DNA of 64,000 nt from Triplophysa rosa (Eukaryota > Chordata > Actinopteri > Cypriniformes > Nemacheilidae). The position numbers were made by a program, and so were the translations under genes. The notes beneath the pieces are model-generated. The model had not been told where the DNA came from, did no database searches, and worked only from the letters and a program-made list of their open reading frames with translations. The stretch spans positions 13,482,550 through 13,546,549 of the forward strand of contig NC_079902.1 of NCBI RefSeq assembly GCF_024868665.1, written 5' to 3'. Within the stretch, counting starts at the first letter, position 1. Each line of letters begins with the position of its first letter. This document shows positions 45,901 through 60,900 of the stretch, piece after piece.

Positions 45901-48900
45901 ATAAACACCACCCGGCCTTGGGAAGTTCCTGTGATATACAATAATGAAGCAGAAAGAATAGCCCTGTCCCACAGTTGAAAACTACAGTTTTCCTAAACCA
46001 AAATCTGACACTGTATAAGGCCATTACAGCTAATAGAGATAGAAGGGAGCCAAACATTTTGCAGTACAGCCATACACTGTCTTCAGGCTGTTAATATATA
46101 TCCGGGGCTTTATCCTCATCGTTATATGGTAGAATAAGAGTATTTGTGGCCACCCGGCCTCTTTTAGCAATCATATACTGTATATGTGTGTATATAGGAG
46201 AAGATACAGTAAATAAAAGTGATGGGGTGGTTGCTGAAGGCACTAAAGCAGCAAGGTTAAATTAAGACACGGGGAACATCTACTGTCAGCAAGATCACAG
46301 GCACTTTCCGTCCTTACCGCCTATTGAAAATTTGAGCTGTCTTTCAACATTTTATCCACCCATAAACCTGGCCAAGTCCTCAGTTCTTTGACCTGCCGAG
46401 AGCTTCCTCTTGTTTCAGGGCTAACTTTATTCTCAGGTAATTGCATTGGTCTAAACTTGAATCCCAGCACACTTCCCATTAATCAATATTGAGATAAATG
46501 CTGTGTCTTACATAGCAGCAGCTATAATATATTGAAAAATGCATAATTTATAATTTATAAAATACATAATTCTATTATACATTTGTTTCTACTTGCATAA
46601 CATTTTCTTGTTATATTTTACATTCCCAGTACCAAAGATCTGATGGTTATAATGTTTTTGGTGGGATTGTCATATTCCTATTACTGCATGTGCACTGCCT
46701 GTGGTGTGTGTAATTTCTGTAAATTCTGTATGTGAGGTTATATGTTTTTATGTGGTGTTTTGTGAGTTTGTGAATGGCAAAAGTGTGGTTACTGAACGAC
46801 AGATAACCTGTTACGCAACACGAGGGATCAAAAGGGTTTGGCCCTGGAGTAATGAGGGCTTAATCTGTGCATGACACAAGCCTTGATCTGCTCATCCTGC
46901 ACCGGCATAAACACGAGAGAACGTCAGACTGGAGGCTAAATCATGTACTAAAATAAGATTGTTTATTATGACTATATACTATATATACTACAGGTTATTT
47001 ATTATTGTTCCAGAGCACTTGTTTCAGAGAATCCTGAATCTTCAGAAATGTTTATTACATAGATGTTTAATGGAAGATAATGTCGCAGTAACCTATTGCT
47101 AACCTCATGTTTATTTTTTCCTTACTCTTGACGCATTAAAGGTGGGGTGGTTGATTTGGAAAGGTGCTAATTTTAGCCTGCTAGCACTGAAATTATAAAC
47201 CCACCCTCTATGCGATTAGATGTCCAAAACCAAGCCTCCTCCAAACACATGAATCTATTTCGTAAATCCACGTAACGAATTAAACTAAATTCTTCTCAAA
47301 GCATTTACATACCTGTCCAAAAGAAAGAGAGCAACCATGGTATCGTCTTTCATACACTTTGCCTGCCGGAGCTGTCTCCATCGTGTAAAAGCTGAACCGA
47401 TGTTAATTCGAGTTTTTCCTCTTTCATGATCCAGACATTTTTTCAAAAACTGACTTTTGTTTTGTAGATTTACTTGTTGTCAGTTCCGCAGGGAAGTTTG
47501 ATTGTTGCTGATTGTCCGTCATTGTCCCTACATTGACACAGCGGACGTGAGAGCGCTGATGACGTATGATGTCTGCGTGAACGGGGTGCGCAGTGGTATG
47601 CAAAATACGTTGGCTGAAAATGTACACATGACCAGTCACAGCGTTCGGCCAGAACGTTTTGATTGGGCAAACATTTTTTGGTCCTACGCCTTTCACAGAC
47701 GATATATAATTATAAAAATATTATTTGACCACTATACTTCTTGATTGCTATCAGGATGTAAAGAGATTTCTGACCAGCATGACAAAAAATGTTTCTGGAC
47801 AGGATCACCCACCCTACCTTTAATAGATCAAATTCATTCATTAGATCAATTTTTAAATAGGTAGGATGATTGTTTACTGTGCAGTTCACAGTATTCTGAT
47901 ATTTAACTCTGAATGTAGCCATAGATTCATCCTGCAGGTGTTACTTTCAATGGAAACGGAGATCCGGATTCAGTCAGTATTCTTTGGTTGTGTGACTTCC
48001 TTTGACAGCATTCAGCCAGAGTGAATGAACTCTCTCTACTGGTCTGAGAGAGATATTGAGACTGAGAGAGTGGTGCCCTCAGAGACCTTTGTGTGTGCTT
48101 GACAGCATCCTTACATAGTGGCCTAACAGCAGTGTCATTCTTTAACTCTCTTTCTCCTCTCTCTCTCTCTTAGGCTACATTCTGAGTCTAGTGCTGCTCA
48201 CTCTGCCCCGACAGCATCTGGTGCAGCTCTACCTGTATGTGCTCACCGCTCTGCTGCTGTTTGCTGGTCATCAGATCTCCAGGTGAGAGTTTATGAATTA
48301 ACTTAGACGGTGAGTCCAGAAGTCTGAGATCACATTGAAATCTAGGATTCAGAATCTAAATTATGCTTGAAAATGCGTTTTGGGGTTTAAAAAAGATAAA
48401 AGTTAAGAACTGCACTTTGATGACCCATAACGACATATTTACCCTATGAATTGCTTCTATTAAAGCATACAAGACAAAGTTTTAAATACACAAAACATTT
48501 CACGCTTTTAAGTTGGAAATGACTAAAAATAAATGTTCATGCAACTTATTTGAGTTTACGCAGAGTTATTTTTATTCATTCAAAGAACCAGCTCAAGAGT
48601 CATATATTGATGAATCGGCCTAAACTATTCGGGCTATATTTGTTTTTGAGTGCAGCCATTGAAGATGACTCAATAGCGAGGCGTTATCTTGGCGTTCTTT
48701 CAAATCAGGCAGTGCTCTTGAAAATGTAATTTATTATGCTGTGTTGCTGGAGATTTAAGATGTGCTGGAAACACACTGGCTGCCTCCCACCACAACACAT
48801 CTTATGTGCATGCCAGAAAGAGATACTCCACAGGCGCTGTGTTCTTGTAAGGTCACTGTTCAATTAGGAGAGAGACCAGAAATAACACATTGTTATACAA

Positions 48901-51900
48901 TTTGCAAATTTATAGTATAATTCACAACACTTTCCCTATGTTTCTTATAAAGTGGGGCTGACGCTGACCCTGCCATTAGCTTTTTTTAACTGTACTCGTA
49001 ATTCTTACGATTCTTGTGTGTGCTTGTTAAGAAAAATCAAAACAAACAAGCGAAAAAAAGTATTATAATGATTTTCTTATGTAGTTTTATATCTATGACT
49101 ATTAGAGCTGCATGATTATCCGTTAAAAGATCGCGATCTCGATTCGACCCCCAAACGATCTTAATCCAGCATTTCAACGATTCAGCTAATTCTATTTCCA
49201 AGGAAAGGAAAGATGCAGTCTCGGCAGTTCTCGAGATAACACGCAATCACTCACAGCGGCCGTGATGACGTCTTGACGTCACATCGGGTATTGCGCAAGC
49301 CAGACAGATGTGCTCGTGTTAGCGCCACCGGTACAGCGGATGCTTTCGCCAAGAAGTTAGAAAGAAACGGAAACTAAAGAGAATGAGTGAGGCAGAGCAA
49401 TGCGCATCGACGTCTGACAAGAACCCTGACGTTGTTTTATTACCAAAAAGAGGATCTTATTCCAGAGTGTGGGCTTTTTTCGGATTCAAACCAGATGATA
49501 TACTACTCAGCAAACCATATACTGCAAGCAATGTTTAGCCATTGTTTCTGCACAAAAGAGTAACACCACCAATCTGCTAAATCACCTCAAACGTCATCAT
49601 ATACTACAGTATGATGAGATGGTACAGAAAAAAAAACTCAATCACAAAGTACCAGCAAGCAGTCAAAACAAACGTCAATTAAAGCAACATTATTCAATGC
49701 AACACCATACCCATCAACCTCTCCAACCAAATTTTTGTTTATTACATTTCTTTAAATTTGATTGAAGCCAAGAGTATTATTATGTCTTATTTTATTGCCA
49801 TATTGTTTGATAACCTTAATGTTCAGGGGTTGTAAATCTTTAAAATAAAAAAGTTCTTGAGAATTGTGAGAGAATCGGGATCTTTATTTTAAGCAAGAAA
49901 ATCGGGATTCTCATTTTATACAGAATCGTGCAGCTCTAATGACTATCTTATATGAAACGCGAGGAGACATATCGAAAAATGTTGGTGTTATTTTCACAGA
50001 CACAATTTTCAGTAAGAAATTGGTACACCCCTGCCTTTATTGCTCTGGCTTCAAAGTAACACATCCCCAGACAACAATTTACAAAATTGTTTCTTTGGGT
50101 GTTGATTGCAGTTTTTAACAGGATTTCTTAGAAATCGCTTACTCCATGTAAGCAATGTTTTGTTTTTCTTGCAGATAACTTTCTGAATTATATGCGTCCC
50201 TCACTTGTTATTCACAGCCTCTCTGTGAATTGAAAACTGTGTCTACACCGGACCCGGCGTTGTGCGACCCGACAAAAGACAATAGAACGCATTAGAACCC
50301 ATTATAGTTTAAAATTTTGTCCACACTGGATGTGGGATGCCGTGACATGACAAACCTATGAAGAACAAGCCATTTGTCGTGTCGCATCGTGTCGTTCCTG
50401 TCCGGTGTTCACATCCATCACTATGTTTTAAAATTAATAATAAAAACACTGAAGAGTCTGAAAAACGACAAATAGCTTTTAGGTACACTTTTGTTTACTC
50501 AGAACTCAGTCAGAACAATGAACAACACAGCCGCACCAGGCTGAACTCTATCTGCCCGTCGTCTTTCCGGGGCCCACAAAACTACCATCAGCTCTCTAAA
50601 ACTAGGTGCAGAAAAATAAACAGCACTTCATTATGAATGACACATTTCTGTGTGCTACAATATCATCATGATTGTTTTCTAAAGTATGCTGTCATTGGTG
50701 TGAAGTGCTTTCATTTTGCTGGAGGTAAACAACTAGTTTACAGTGTGACGAGGGGCGAACGCAGACAAAACTGTTTTACAGTGGATGGGAAAGAGTCTTG
50801 TATAGGGCTGCAACTAACGATTATTTTGATAATCGATTAGTTGGACGATTATTTTTTCGATTAATCGGATAAATGTAATTGCGTCTTTTGCTTATAATAA
50901 GTAAATCAGATATGGGAAAAGTATACACAACTGAACTCATTAGCCTTCTCCCAAAATGTTGTGAATGTCTCCATAATTAACACACCTGGTGAGTTGATTC
51001 ATGTGTGTCATATTAGAAGCAACTGACAATAGTCTCTCCCAAACGTGGGAGCGAGGGGAGGGTCGGCCAAGGAAATCATTTTTTGTGCCATGAAAAGTGA
51101 GATATTTGTCATTCAAATGTAGTGAAGTACAGTAAAAAGTAAAAGTAATACTTAAGTACAAATACTCAAAAAGTGTACTTAAGTACAGTACTCAAGTAAA
51201 TATACTTCGTTATCCACCTCTGAACTAAATAAACCACCAAATCAGGGTATTTAGCCTAATATGTACTTTGCAAAGTGCAAACGCCACAAATTGGGTTTTA
51301 CTAATATAATCTTTAATTTTGTCATTTAAAACGCCTCTCCCCTTTAAACTTTAAAACTGCGCAGCTTGAAGAGATGCATCCAGAACACGTCAGACTTTAA
51401 AACTGCGCAACATGTGCCGCACGGAGAGACACGTCTGACTTTAAAACTGCATACCTCGCGCTGCACAGAGAGACACATAGTGATGGATGTGAACACGCAG
51501 TCATTCACAGGAGTGACAGCGCTCGTGCTAATCAGAATGATTGGCAGGAAAATATTATAGCAAGTTATTCTTTCTACTATATAAAGACTCAGCAGTTAAT
51601 TGTGATATTTATTATATGGATTTGTGGCTGTTGTTGTTACTTTGAATTATAAATGTTGCAGATTGATCGATTAATGTGATATTAATTTTAATAACAATAA
51701 CTTGTCTTTATTCTGCATATTCTTTCTTAATTAATTATTTTAGTAATGTATAGAGTATGTGGTGCTTAGAGAGTGATATATACTGTGTATATATACAGGT
51801 GCTGGTCATATAATTAGAATATCATCAAAAAGTTGATTTATTTCACTAATTCCATTCAAAAAGTGAAACTTGTATATTATATTCATTCATTACACACAGA

Positions 51901-54900
51901 CTGATATATTTCAAATGTTTATTTCTTTTAATTTGATGATTATAACTGACAACTAATGAAAATCCCAAATTCAGTATCTCAGAAAATTAGAATATTACTT
52001 AAGACCAATACAAAGAAAGGATTTTTAGAAATCTTGGCCAACTGAAAAGTATGAACATGAAAAGTATGAGCATGTACAGCACTCAATACTTAGTTGGGGC
52101 TCCTTTTGCCTGAATTACTGCAGCAATGCGGCGTGGCATGGAGTCGATCAGTCTGTGGCACTGCTCAGGTGTTATGAGAGGCCAGGTTGCTCTGATAGTG
52201 GCCTTCAGCTCTTCTGCATTGTTGGGTCTGGCATATCGCATCTTCCTCTTCACAATACCCCATAGATTTTCTATGGGGTTAAGGTCAGGAGAGTTTGCTG
52301 GCCAATTAAGAACAGGGAAACCATGGTCCTTAAACCAGGTACTGGTAGCTTTGGCACTGTGTGCAGGTGCCAAGTCCTGTTGGAAAATGAAATCTGCATC
52401 TCCATGAAGTTGGTCAAAAACATTTGAAATATATCAGTCTGTGTGTAATGAATGAATATAATATACAAGTTTCACTTTTTGAATGGAATTAGTGAAATAA
52501 ATCAACTTTTTAATGATATTCTAATTATATGACCAGCACCTGTATATATATTTATATATATGAATGAATGAATGAATGAATGAAGAGTTGGAGTGTTTTA
52601 TTGTGTTAGTTAGCTGTATTTTTTGAGTTATTATGGCTTAAATCCAAACAAACCAACTGCAGTTTGATTGATATTAATTGGAACAATAATAATAATAAAT
52701 AATAAAAACAAACATTAAAATAACTTGTGTGAAATGAGAATATAACTGTCCATGTAACTTGTCCCGGGCATTTGTTCTTCAAAAACTCTCCTACAGTCCA
52801 CCATAAATCGCGCGTATTTTCATTTCTGGTTTCTGCCAGTGTCATGGCTCTGCTTCATTTAGTCATGTTTTTCTTGGTCCTGTAGCAGAGCCATGGCAAA
52901 GTCTTTGGTTATGTGTGGAGAGAAACATATTATTGTCCTTTTGACAATAATATGCGTTCTCTCCAGTGTCTCGTCATTGGCCCCGCTCCTATCGTTTTCT
53001 TGTGATCTTTCCCTGAGTGTTTTGATTAACCACACCTGCCCCATGTCGTTATCCCTCTTTTGTGTTCCCTATATATACCCTCTTGTTTCTTTGTCCTGTG
53101 GTTGTGTATTGCGTTGTGTATGTGCTCATGTCGTTGCTTGTGTTCCTGTTACAGCCCGTGTTCCTGTTATTTGCCCTGTTTGTGTAATGTGAGTGTTGTG
53201 TTTTAGTCTTAGTCACCCTGCCGTGTTTGTTTTTGTAAGACGTTGTGTCGTGCCTTGTTTTGTTAGTTTGTTTTTGCCCCCCCCGTGGGAAGTGTTTTGT
53301 TTCAGTTTTTATTTTAGTTATAGTTCTGGTTGTCCCCATTGTGGGTTTTTGTTTTTCGTTTCGTGTATTAAAGTCTTGTGTTTAACCCCTTCACGTCTGC
53401 CTGCGCTTGGGTTCTTCCGCCATTCCTGACAGCCGGTTACAGAAAAAAACAGATTGCCCTGCTCTGCCTCTGATTGGCTATACTCGTTGCCATCTGGGTC
53501 AAGCCAATTAGAAGTAGGATGTGGGTGGAAAAACTCTGCTGTCTCCTGTGTGTATGGGAAAGGGAGGACAGAGGGAACAGGCAAGAACAAACTCCTACGT
53601 TATAAACATAAAAGTTGAAAATACCTGTGACAACTTATTATGGAGTTGGGAACAAAGCCCAAATAAGCAACACACTTAAGAAACAAGCCCAAAAAAAAAC
53701 GCGACCCGCGACTACATAATTTTGTAAGCGACTTTACAGAAAAACAAGCCCAAACGCTTATAATAAGCGGACTTGCACACTGGTTATATGTGACGTTCAA
53801 ATCGGTTGAGTGTGATGAATCCGCATACATTTTTTGAACAGCAGGGCCGCTATTTTCACTGCAATCTAAAGGTGGACATGCTGATATTTCTTAATGCAAA
53901 AAAATCCAAGAAAGCTCAACATATTAGTTTGTTTATATTAAAGAGAGTTTATCTATTATTAATTTGTTATAAAATTGCAGTTTAGTTTTGTTATTTGAAA
54001 TAAAACATTATTTTATCATACAAAGAAACGTGAAGCATTTAAGAAATAATGCAAGGGAAGTTGTTCATTTCTAATTTGTTTCAACTCATTTTGTAAAAAT
54101 AAATCGTGAGTAAATCGTGAATAAATCGCATCGTGAGATCAGAATCGTGACTCGCATCGCATCGTGAGCTGAGTGAATCGTTACATCCCTATCAGGCATT
54201 AAAGGAGACACCTTGCTTCACTGGAGACTTCTCGCCCATGCTTGCAATGCTGCGATTATGGTGAGCTATTTTACTCTTGACAGGTGGCAAGATCAATAGT
54301 GTCAGATTAAGAGAGAGCTTTTAGCACATTTTCATCTTAATGTGTATCTGCAGAAGTGGCTGCTCAAATTAAGATCACCCAAGTGTGGCAAAGCCATTAC
54401 TGTCTGCTCGTAACTTACCTGCAGTTCCCGCTCTACCCCCTTCTCTCTGAGCACAGCCGAGTTCAATGAAGGATTTAACTGAGCCGTCAGAATGTTTATG
54501 TACATATGTGTGCTTTATGAATTCGGTACCCTATAAACTGTTATAACCACTGAAAGCATGAATAAACCCAAGAATTTGGACGGGTTTTATTTTCAACCCA
54601 AAATCAAGTGGAAGACAAAAATATTATTTTCAAAAAAATTCCAGACAGAATTGGAATTATGAGTTGACCTTAATAGTCATTAGGGCTTTAGTATAATGTC
54701 TCTTTTCTTTTAATTTTGGGTAAGACTGGGTGAAATGTCTCATATTCAATTAAATGTTGTGGGAACATTTTGAATGTTTAATGGATTATGTCATTATGTG
54801 GTGTCATCATAGTTAGTACTGTATGTAGAACAAATTGCATTAAAGAGTGGATTTACTAAAGAGTAGTTTTGGATCTACTTGGGTGGCTGTTTAAAATGAA

Positions 54901-57900
54901 AGGTTCCTCTCTTTAAAAACATAATCACCTATTTAAAACATTTATTGATAAAGATATATATAGACACTCTTGTAAAATATCGAGGTTTTATTACCCTGCC
55001 CTTATTTGGAGATAGAAATTCACCTAAATTTGTTCATCAATACTTTTGAGAGAAGCTAAGGGCAAAGGGTTTTTTGTACTTCTCTACATCAGTAATACTT
55101 TGTTACTCATTGGGACTCAGCTGTGTGTTATGTAAGTGAATGTTCTCGTCTGAAAAAATGAGAGTGATGGTTTCACTGCTGTGCACTGTGTGCTGTGGAC
55201 TGTAAGTATAGAATCCTGATGACTCAGAAGGGGATGTCTGTCTCTGAGAGGTCTCTGTTCTCTGTTTCAGGGACTATGTACGCAGTGAGCTGGAGTCTGG
55301 ATATGAGGGCCCGCTGTACCTGGAGCCTCTGTCCATCAACCGTTTCACTACTGCGCTCATCTGTAAGCTGTTTCACACTGTCCCCTGCCTGATAGAATCT
55401 AATTTAAAACCAATTCATACCACCCATATGAAAACGTTTTTTAAATACGATAAATGTAAATAAACACAGAGTTCAAGTTCTATGTCTTGGGAATCATTTG
55501 TGTCCCACATAGACTCATTGCTGGCTCCACTTGCTTGTTTAAAACCAGAGTCGGGTAGTTTTGCATGAAGTGTATGTGTGGTATTGTAAAGGAATCTCGG
55601 GAAGTGATGTCAGAAGCCATCTTGAGGTTAAGGCATTTCCCCTTCACAGAGCAGTATAGACGCAGCTTTATATTCTCTCGTCTCATCACGTTTGTTAACA
55701 GTGCTGCTCTTATGCCAGATTAATGCTATAAAGCTCTCCTGCTCCCTTCCTGTGATTTGCTTTGCTCGCTCATAAACACTGTCGTTCCAGCGATGTGTTT
55801 GTAATGTGTCACCCTCTTACTTCTCCTTCACTCCATTTCATATTTCTATTGTGTTATCTTACTTTCTCATGAGCAGTTAAAAGGACAGTTCACCCAAAAT
55901 TAAAATTCTGTCTTCATTTACTCACCCTCGAGTTGTTCCAAATTTGTATACATTTCTTTGTTCTGATGAAGACAGAGAAAAATATTTGTAAGAATGCTTG
56001 TAAGCAAACAGTTCTTTGCCACTATTGTCTACCATAGTCGAAAAATGATAATGATAGTCAAAAGTGACCCAGAACTGTTGTGTTCAATTGAGCAAAAAAA
56101 TGTATGAAGCAGTTTAATTTTATTTGATAAAGCAACTACATATGGTAGTCAATGGTGCCCAAGAACTGTTTGGCTACAACAAGCATTCTTCCAAATATCA
56201 TTTTCTGTGTCCATCAGAACAAAGAAATTTATTCAGATTTGGCACAACTTGAGGATGAGTAAATGAAGACAAAATTTTAATTTTTGGGTCAACTCTTACA
56301 TTAAGTATGCATGGTAGTAGTACTCAGTGGCGGCGTTTCACCAAAACCTATGGCAAAATTTCCTCTGGCCATTCAACAACGACATTCCAAAGTAACGGAA
56401 CCGTAAATAATACCACATCATATCTAAACAAACGTGCACAAGAATCCACGAAACTGAATGAATGCATGAACATGCACAGATACTTGCAGATAACAAACCC
56501 TACCCTCATATCGTATAAAGGGATATTTCACTACCACATCGAAATTTCCCATGTTTTACTCACCCTCAAGGTATCCTAAGTGGCACATGGAGTACATTTT
56601 TGAATGATCTACAGATAACATAACAAATATTATTCATCTTGCAATATTTATACATCTGGCTTAGGCAGATGCGATTGTTATGTGACTGTTAAAATAAAAA
56701 ACAATAATTGCCGATATATTGGCGTATGTCGACAATAAAGATGTCTACTACCCCTTACCTTACCATACACTTTATTATTAAACACCTGTATGGCATTTTT
56801 AAATAGTTTTTTCATTTTGTTGAAAATAAATGTGATGTGAAAATGTAGACAAGCGAAAGGTGGAATCGAACCTGAATCGCGATAGTGTCAAAATTACCGG
56901 TGTGTCTTACTCGCTTCACCACAGATGCTGTTTTTACACTCTAAAATACACATTCTTACATGCAAAAAAATATACAGCAGTCTAAAATATCTTGATTATC
57001 TTTAATGAGCATCATTATGCACACTTTGTTTCCTCTGTTTTGTCTGAATGCTAGGGTCTGGCAACTGCCACATACGCAAACGCAAACGCCGCCCCTGGTA
57101 GTACTGAAAAACATTAGACATGCAATGTTTGTTTTTACAATTTCATTATTACAATAATGATAATTTGGGAGTAAAGATGTTGGACTTCCTTTGTTGTAAA
57201 AGTATTAAGAATTGGATGGTTTTTACAAGATGTTTCTTGCTGCTGAATGTTCTTTCACTAGTTCTTAAGTGCACTTGGATACTTCAGCCGTTAGTCTGAA
57301 TTCAGTAGGGTCTCATTAACACAGCCAGCAGGAACAGATGCATTCATTATTGTCAGTGAGTACAGCAGAGGTGATCTTTATGCTGATTCACTTCGCCTTG
57401 CTGTACTTTATTACTTCAGTATTGTAATAACAGTAAGCCTATTATTAGTAGAATTTTCATATATCTATTTAATTATGTTCAAGATATCGCTTCTGTCTTT
57501 CTCTCTGTGTAGGTCAGCTGGTGGTGTGTACCTTGTGTTCCTGTGTGATGCAGACCAAGCGCATATGGCTGTTCTCAGCGCACTTGCTCCCTCTAGTGGC
57601 CAGGCTGTGCATGGTCCCTTTGGAGACCATCGTTTTTGTAAATCGTTTTGCCATGATTTTCACAGGCCTGGAAGTCATCTACTTCTTGGCCTCCAATCTG
57701 TTGGTGCCATTTAACCTGGCCAAGACGGCATACCGGGAGCTTGCACAGGTTAGTAACCGCATTTAGTAAAAAAAGATACATTTCTTTTATTCATTTATTT
57801 ATTTATACATTCATTTCATTTATCATTGTTTGGCATATGCTTTAATCCGATTAAACAGTATGCAGCTGATCAGATCCATGGAAATTAAATCTCCATTAAC

Positions 57901-60900
57901 ATTTGTAGTTGTTTAGTTACATATTTGAAAAATGTTGATAATCAAACAACATTGACTCCCATTGTACAGATTAGTGATGTCCCGATCACACTTTTTGTGC
58001 CCCCGATCCAAGTCATTTTATTTTGAGTATCTGCCGATCCGAGTCTCCATCCGATACTTGTATTTTCCTATTGCTAGGTGCACGCTCCAGGTAAATTAAG
58101 GTTATTAAAATATGACTATTTAACAGTCCAGCATACTATAAATGATAGCCTAACATATTGCAGCAAACATAATGACAGAATTAGTCTTTTCAACTAATTC
58201 AAATAGCAGGATTAGATCAAACATTAAAATGGCCCTCTTCATCAATGAAGTATAGTTTAAATGCTTTTATTGCAGCTGGACAGGAGTTTGTCCTCATGAG
58301 ACAATTATAGAGCTTCATTCAACACTGCCTCAAAACTAAAACACTCAACACTTCAAGTTCACTCTGTGGTACTCTACTCACATATACATCTTTGAACGCC
58401 TCGGGACATCTCTAGTACAGACACAAACATACCTTTCTAAAAATATCTTCTTTAGTCTTCCACAGATGAAAGTGTAATATGAATGTTTTTGATGACATAA
58501 GGGTGAATAAATGATGACAGAATTTGAATTATCCCTTCAAATTGAACAGTTAACATTGTAGTTCTTCTTTGTTTTGTCCTGCAGGTGGTGGAGGTGTATG
58601 GGTTGCTTGCTCTCGGCATGTCTCTCTGGAATCAGCTAGTTCTGCCAGTGTTGTTCATGTGTTTCTGGCTGGTTCTATTCGCGCTGCAGATCTACACATA
58701 CTTTAGCACACGAGATCAGCCCACGTCCAGAGAGAGACTGCTGTTTCTTTTTCTCACCAGGTTAGTGGACATGCAGTGTCCTTTGATCTTCAGTTCTATA
58801 ACTCAAGAATGTAATAGAAAGGACACTTAATGGGATATTTATTCTTTCTGTTGGCGTGACAAAAAGTTTTATTAAAAATGATTGATCCATGTTGGGGTGA
58901 CCCATGAACTAGAGAGTTCTTAATATTTCTAGGGCAGTCAAACAATTAATTGAGATTTATCGAATCCAAAATAAAAGTTTGTGTTTACATAATATTTGTC
59001 TTTGTACATTTATATTTATGCATTTGGCAGGCGCTTTTATCCAAAGCGACTTACATTGCGTTATCCTATGCATTTGTTTCTAAGTATGCGCGATCCCCTG
59101 GGATCGAACCCACCACCTGGACATTGTTAACACCATGCTCTTACCACTGAGCTATAGGAAAGCTGTAGAGTGCATATTCATTTTGTATTTATAAAACATA
59201 CAGATACATTCATATGTTTAAGAACAATAAAATATAACAATTTATAAATATATATATATAAATATATAACTTAAATTATTGGTACATATAAATAGATACA
59301 TGTAAATATTTCATAAACATGTACACATTTATAAATACAAAATGTATGTATATAAATGCATAAATATATGCACAGTACACAGACATATATTATGTAAACC
59401 CAAACTTTTATTCTGGATGCGATGAATCATTTGACAGCCCTACAAATTTGAATCACAACTGTACATTTGGCCAAGACACTTTTTAATACCAGGTTACAAT
59501 AGAGACAACTTAATTAAAATGCAAAGTGTTTTCACGGTATAAAGCATAGTAGGTCTACCAGAAATGGTTGAACCCTGATTCATGAAAGTTTATTTAACTT
59601 AATTTATAAATGTTTATGTATGTCTCCTCCAGTATTGCAGAGTGTTGTTGTACTCCATACTCTCTGCTGGGTCTGGTCTTCACCGTGTCATTTGTTGCAT
59701 TGGGAGTGCTCACTCTTTGCAAGTTCTACCTGCAGGGCTACAGAGCTTTCATGAATGACAATACCATGCACAGGTAACTTACCTTTATGCTTTACGTCTC
59801 TATAATCATTTTATGTTTCCCTATCTAACTAAATAATAATCCTCCTAAGGTTTTTGTTGTGGAGAGTCTATACCGATGTGCTGAATTGCAGTCATCGTTG
59901 ATCACTATTAAATGACTATTGACTGACAAGTGAAGCACGTCATCGAGATTTATGCATTTGGGAGATGCATTTTATCACAAGTGAACTACTGTACAGTCCA
60001 GTAGAGGAGGAATCGAACCCTTCACCCTGGCGTTGCAAGCACAATGATTTACCATTTGAGCTGCAGGAGCATCATTTCCTTGCTCTCTTTCTCAGGGGCA
60101 TGACGGAGGGAATAACTCTTTTGATCCTCGCCGTACAGACCGGACTGATCGAGCTACAGGTCATCCACAGAGCTTTTCTTCTCAGCATCATCCTCTTCAT
60201 TGTTGTGGCCTCCATCCTACAGTCTATGCTGGAGATAGCTGATCCCATAGTGCTGGCACTGGGAGCCTCCAGAGACAAGTAAACTCACACAGCGGTTTGA
60301 TAACTGTTGTAGTCAGATGTTTCTTGTTTTATGCATGTGAAAATAGTGATTCAACATTTCATAACTATTGTGATCAACAGGAGCTTATGGAAGCACTTTC
60401 GCGCGGTTAGCCTGTGCTTGTTTTTGCTGGTGTTCCCGGCGTATATGTCCTACATGATCTGTCAGTTCTTCCACATGGACTTCTGGCTGCTTATCATCAT
60501 CTCCTCCAGTATTCTAACCTCACTGCAGGTAGAAATGAAAATATATTTGTGTTACTTACTAAATCCACCAACAGCCTTGTGAAGGGGTAATGCATCATTT
60601 TTTTCAATGTTTCACATATGAATAGTCATTTGCATACGAGTCAGAGGCATTCGTATTTTTAAATAATATAACATTATTAATTTTTTTGCATTAAATTATC
60701 AAATGATCTGCATTATATCAGTCATTTTCCAGTATATCAGTCAACACTCTTCTCTTTTACGCTCAGGTGCTGGGCACACTGCTGATCTATGTGCTGTTTA
60801 TGGTGGAGGAGTTCCGCAAGGCTCCAGTGGAAAACATGGATGATGTCATCTACTGGGTGAACGGCACCTACAGGCTGCTGGAGTTCCTGGTGGCCCTGTG

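Noticed and set aside
52893..53192. Open frames of about 100 codons on both strands
   Set aside because: Inside the probable solo LTR. Low-complexity pyrimidine-rich sequence explains the lack of stops.
59080..59155. Possible tRNA gene on the minus strand
   Set aside because: A- and B-boxes are present, but the sequence continues into the fish SINE tail and lacks a proper acceptor stem, so it is a SINE.
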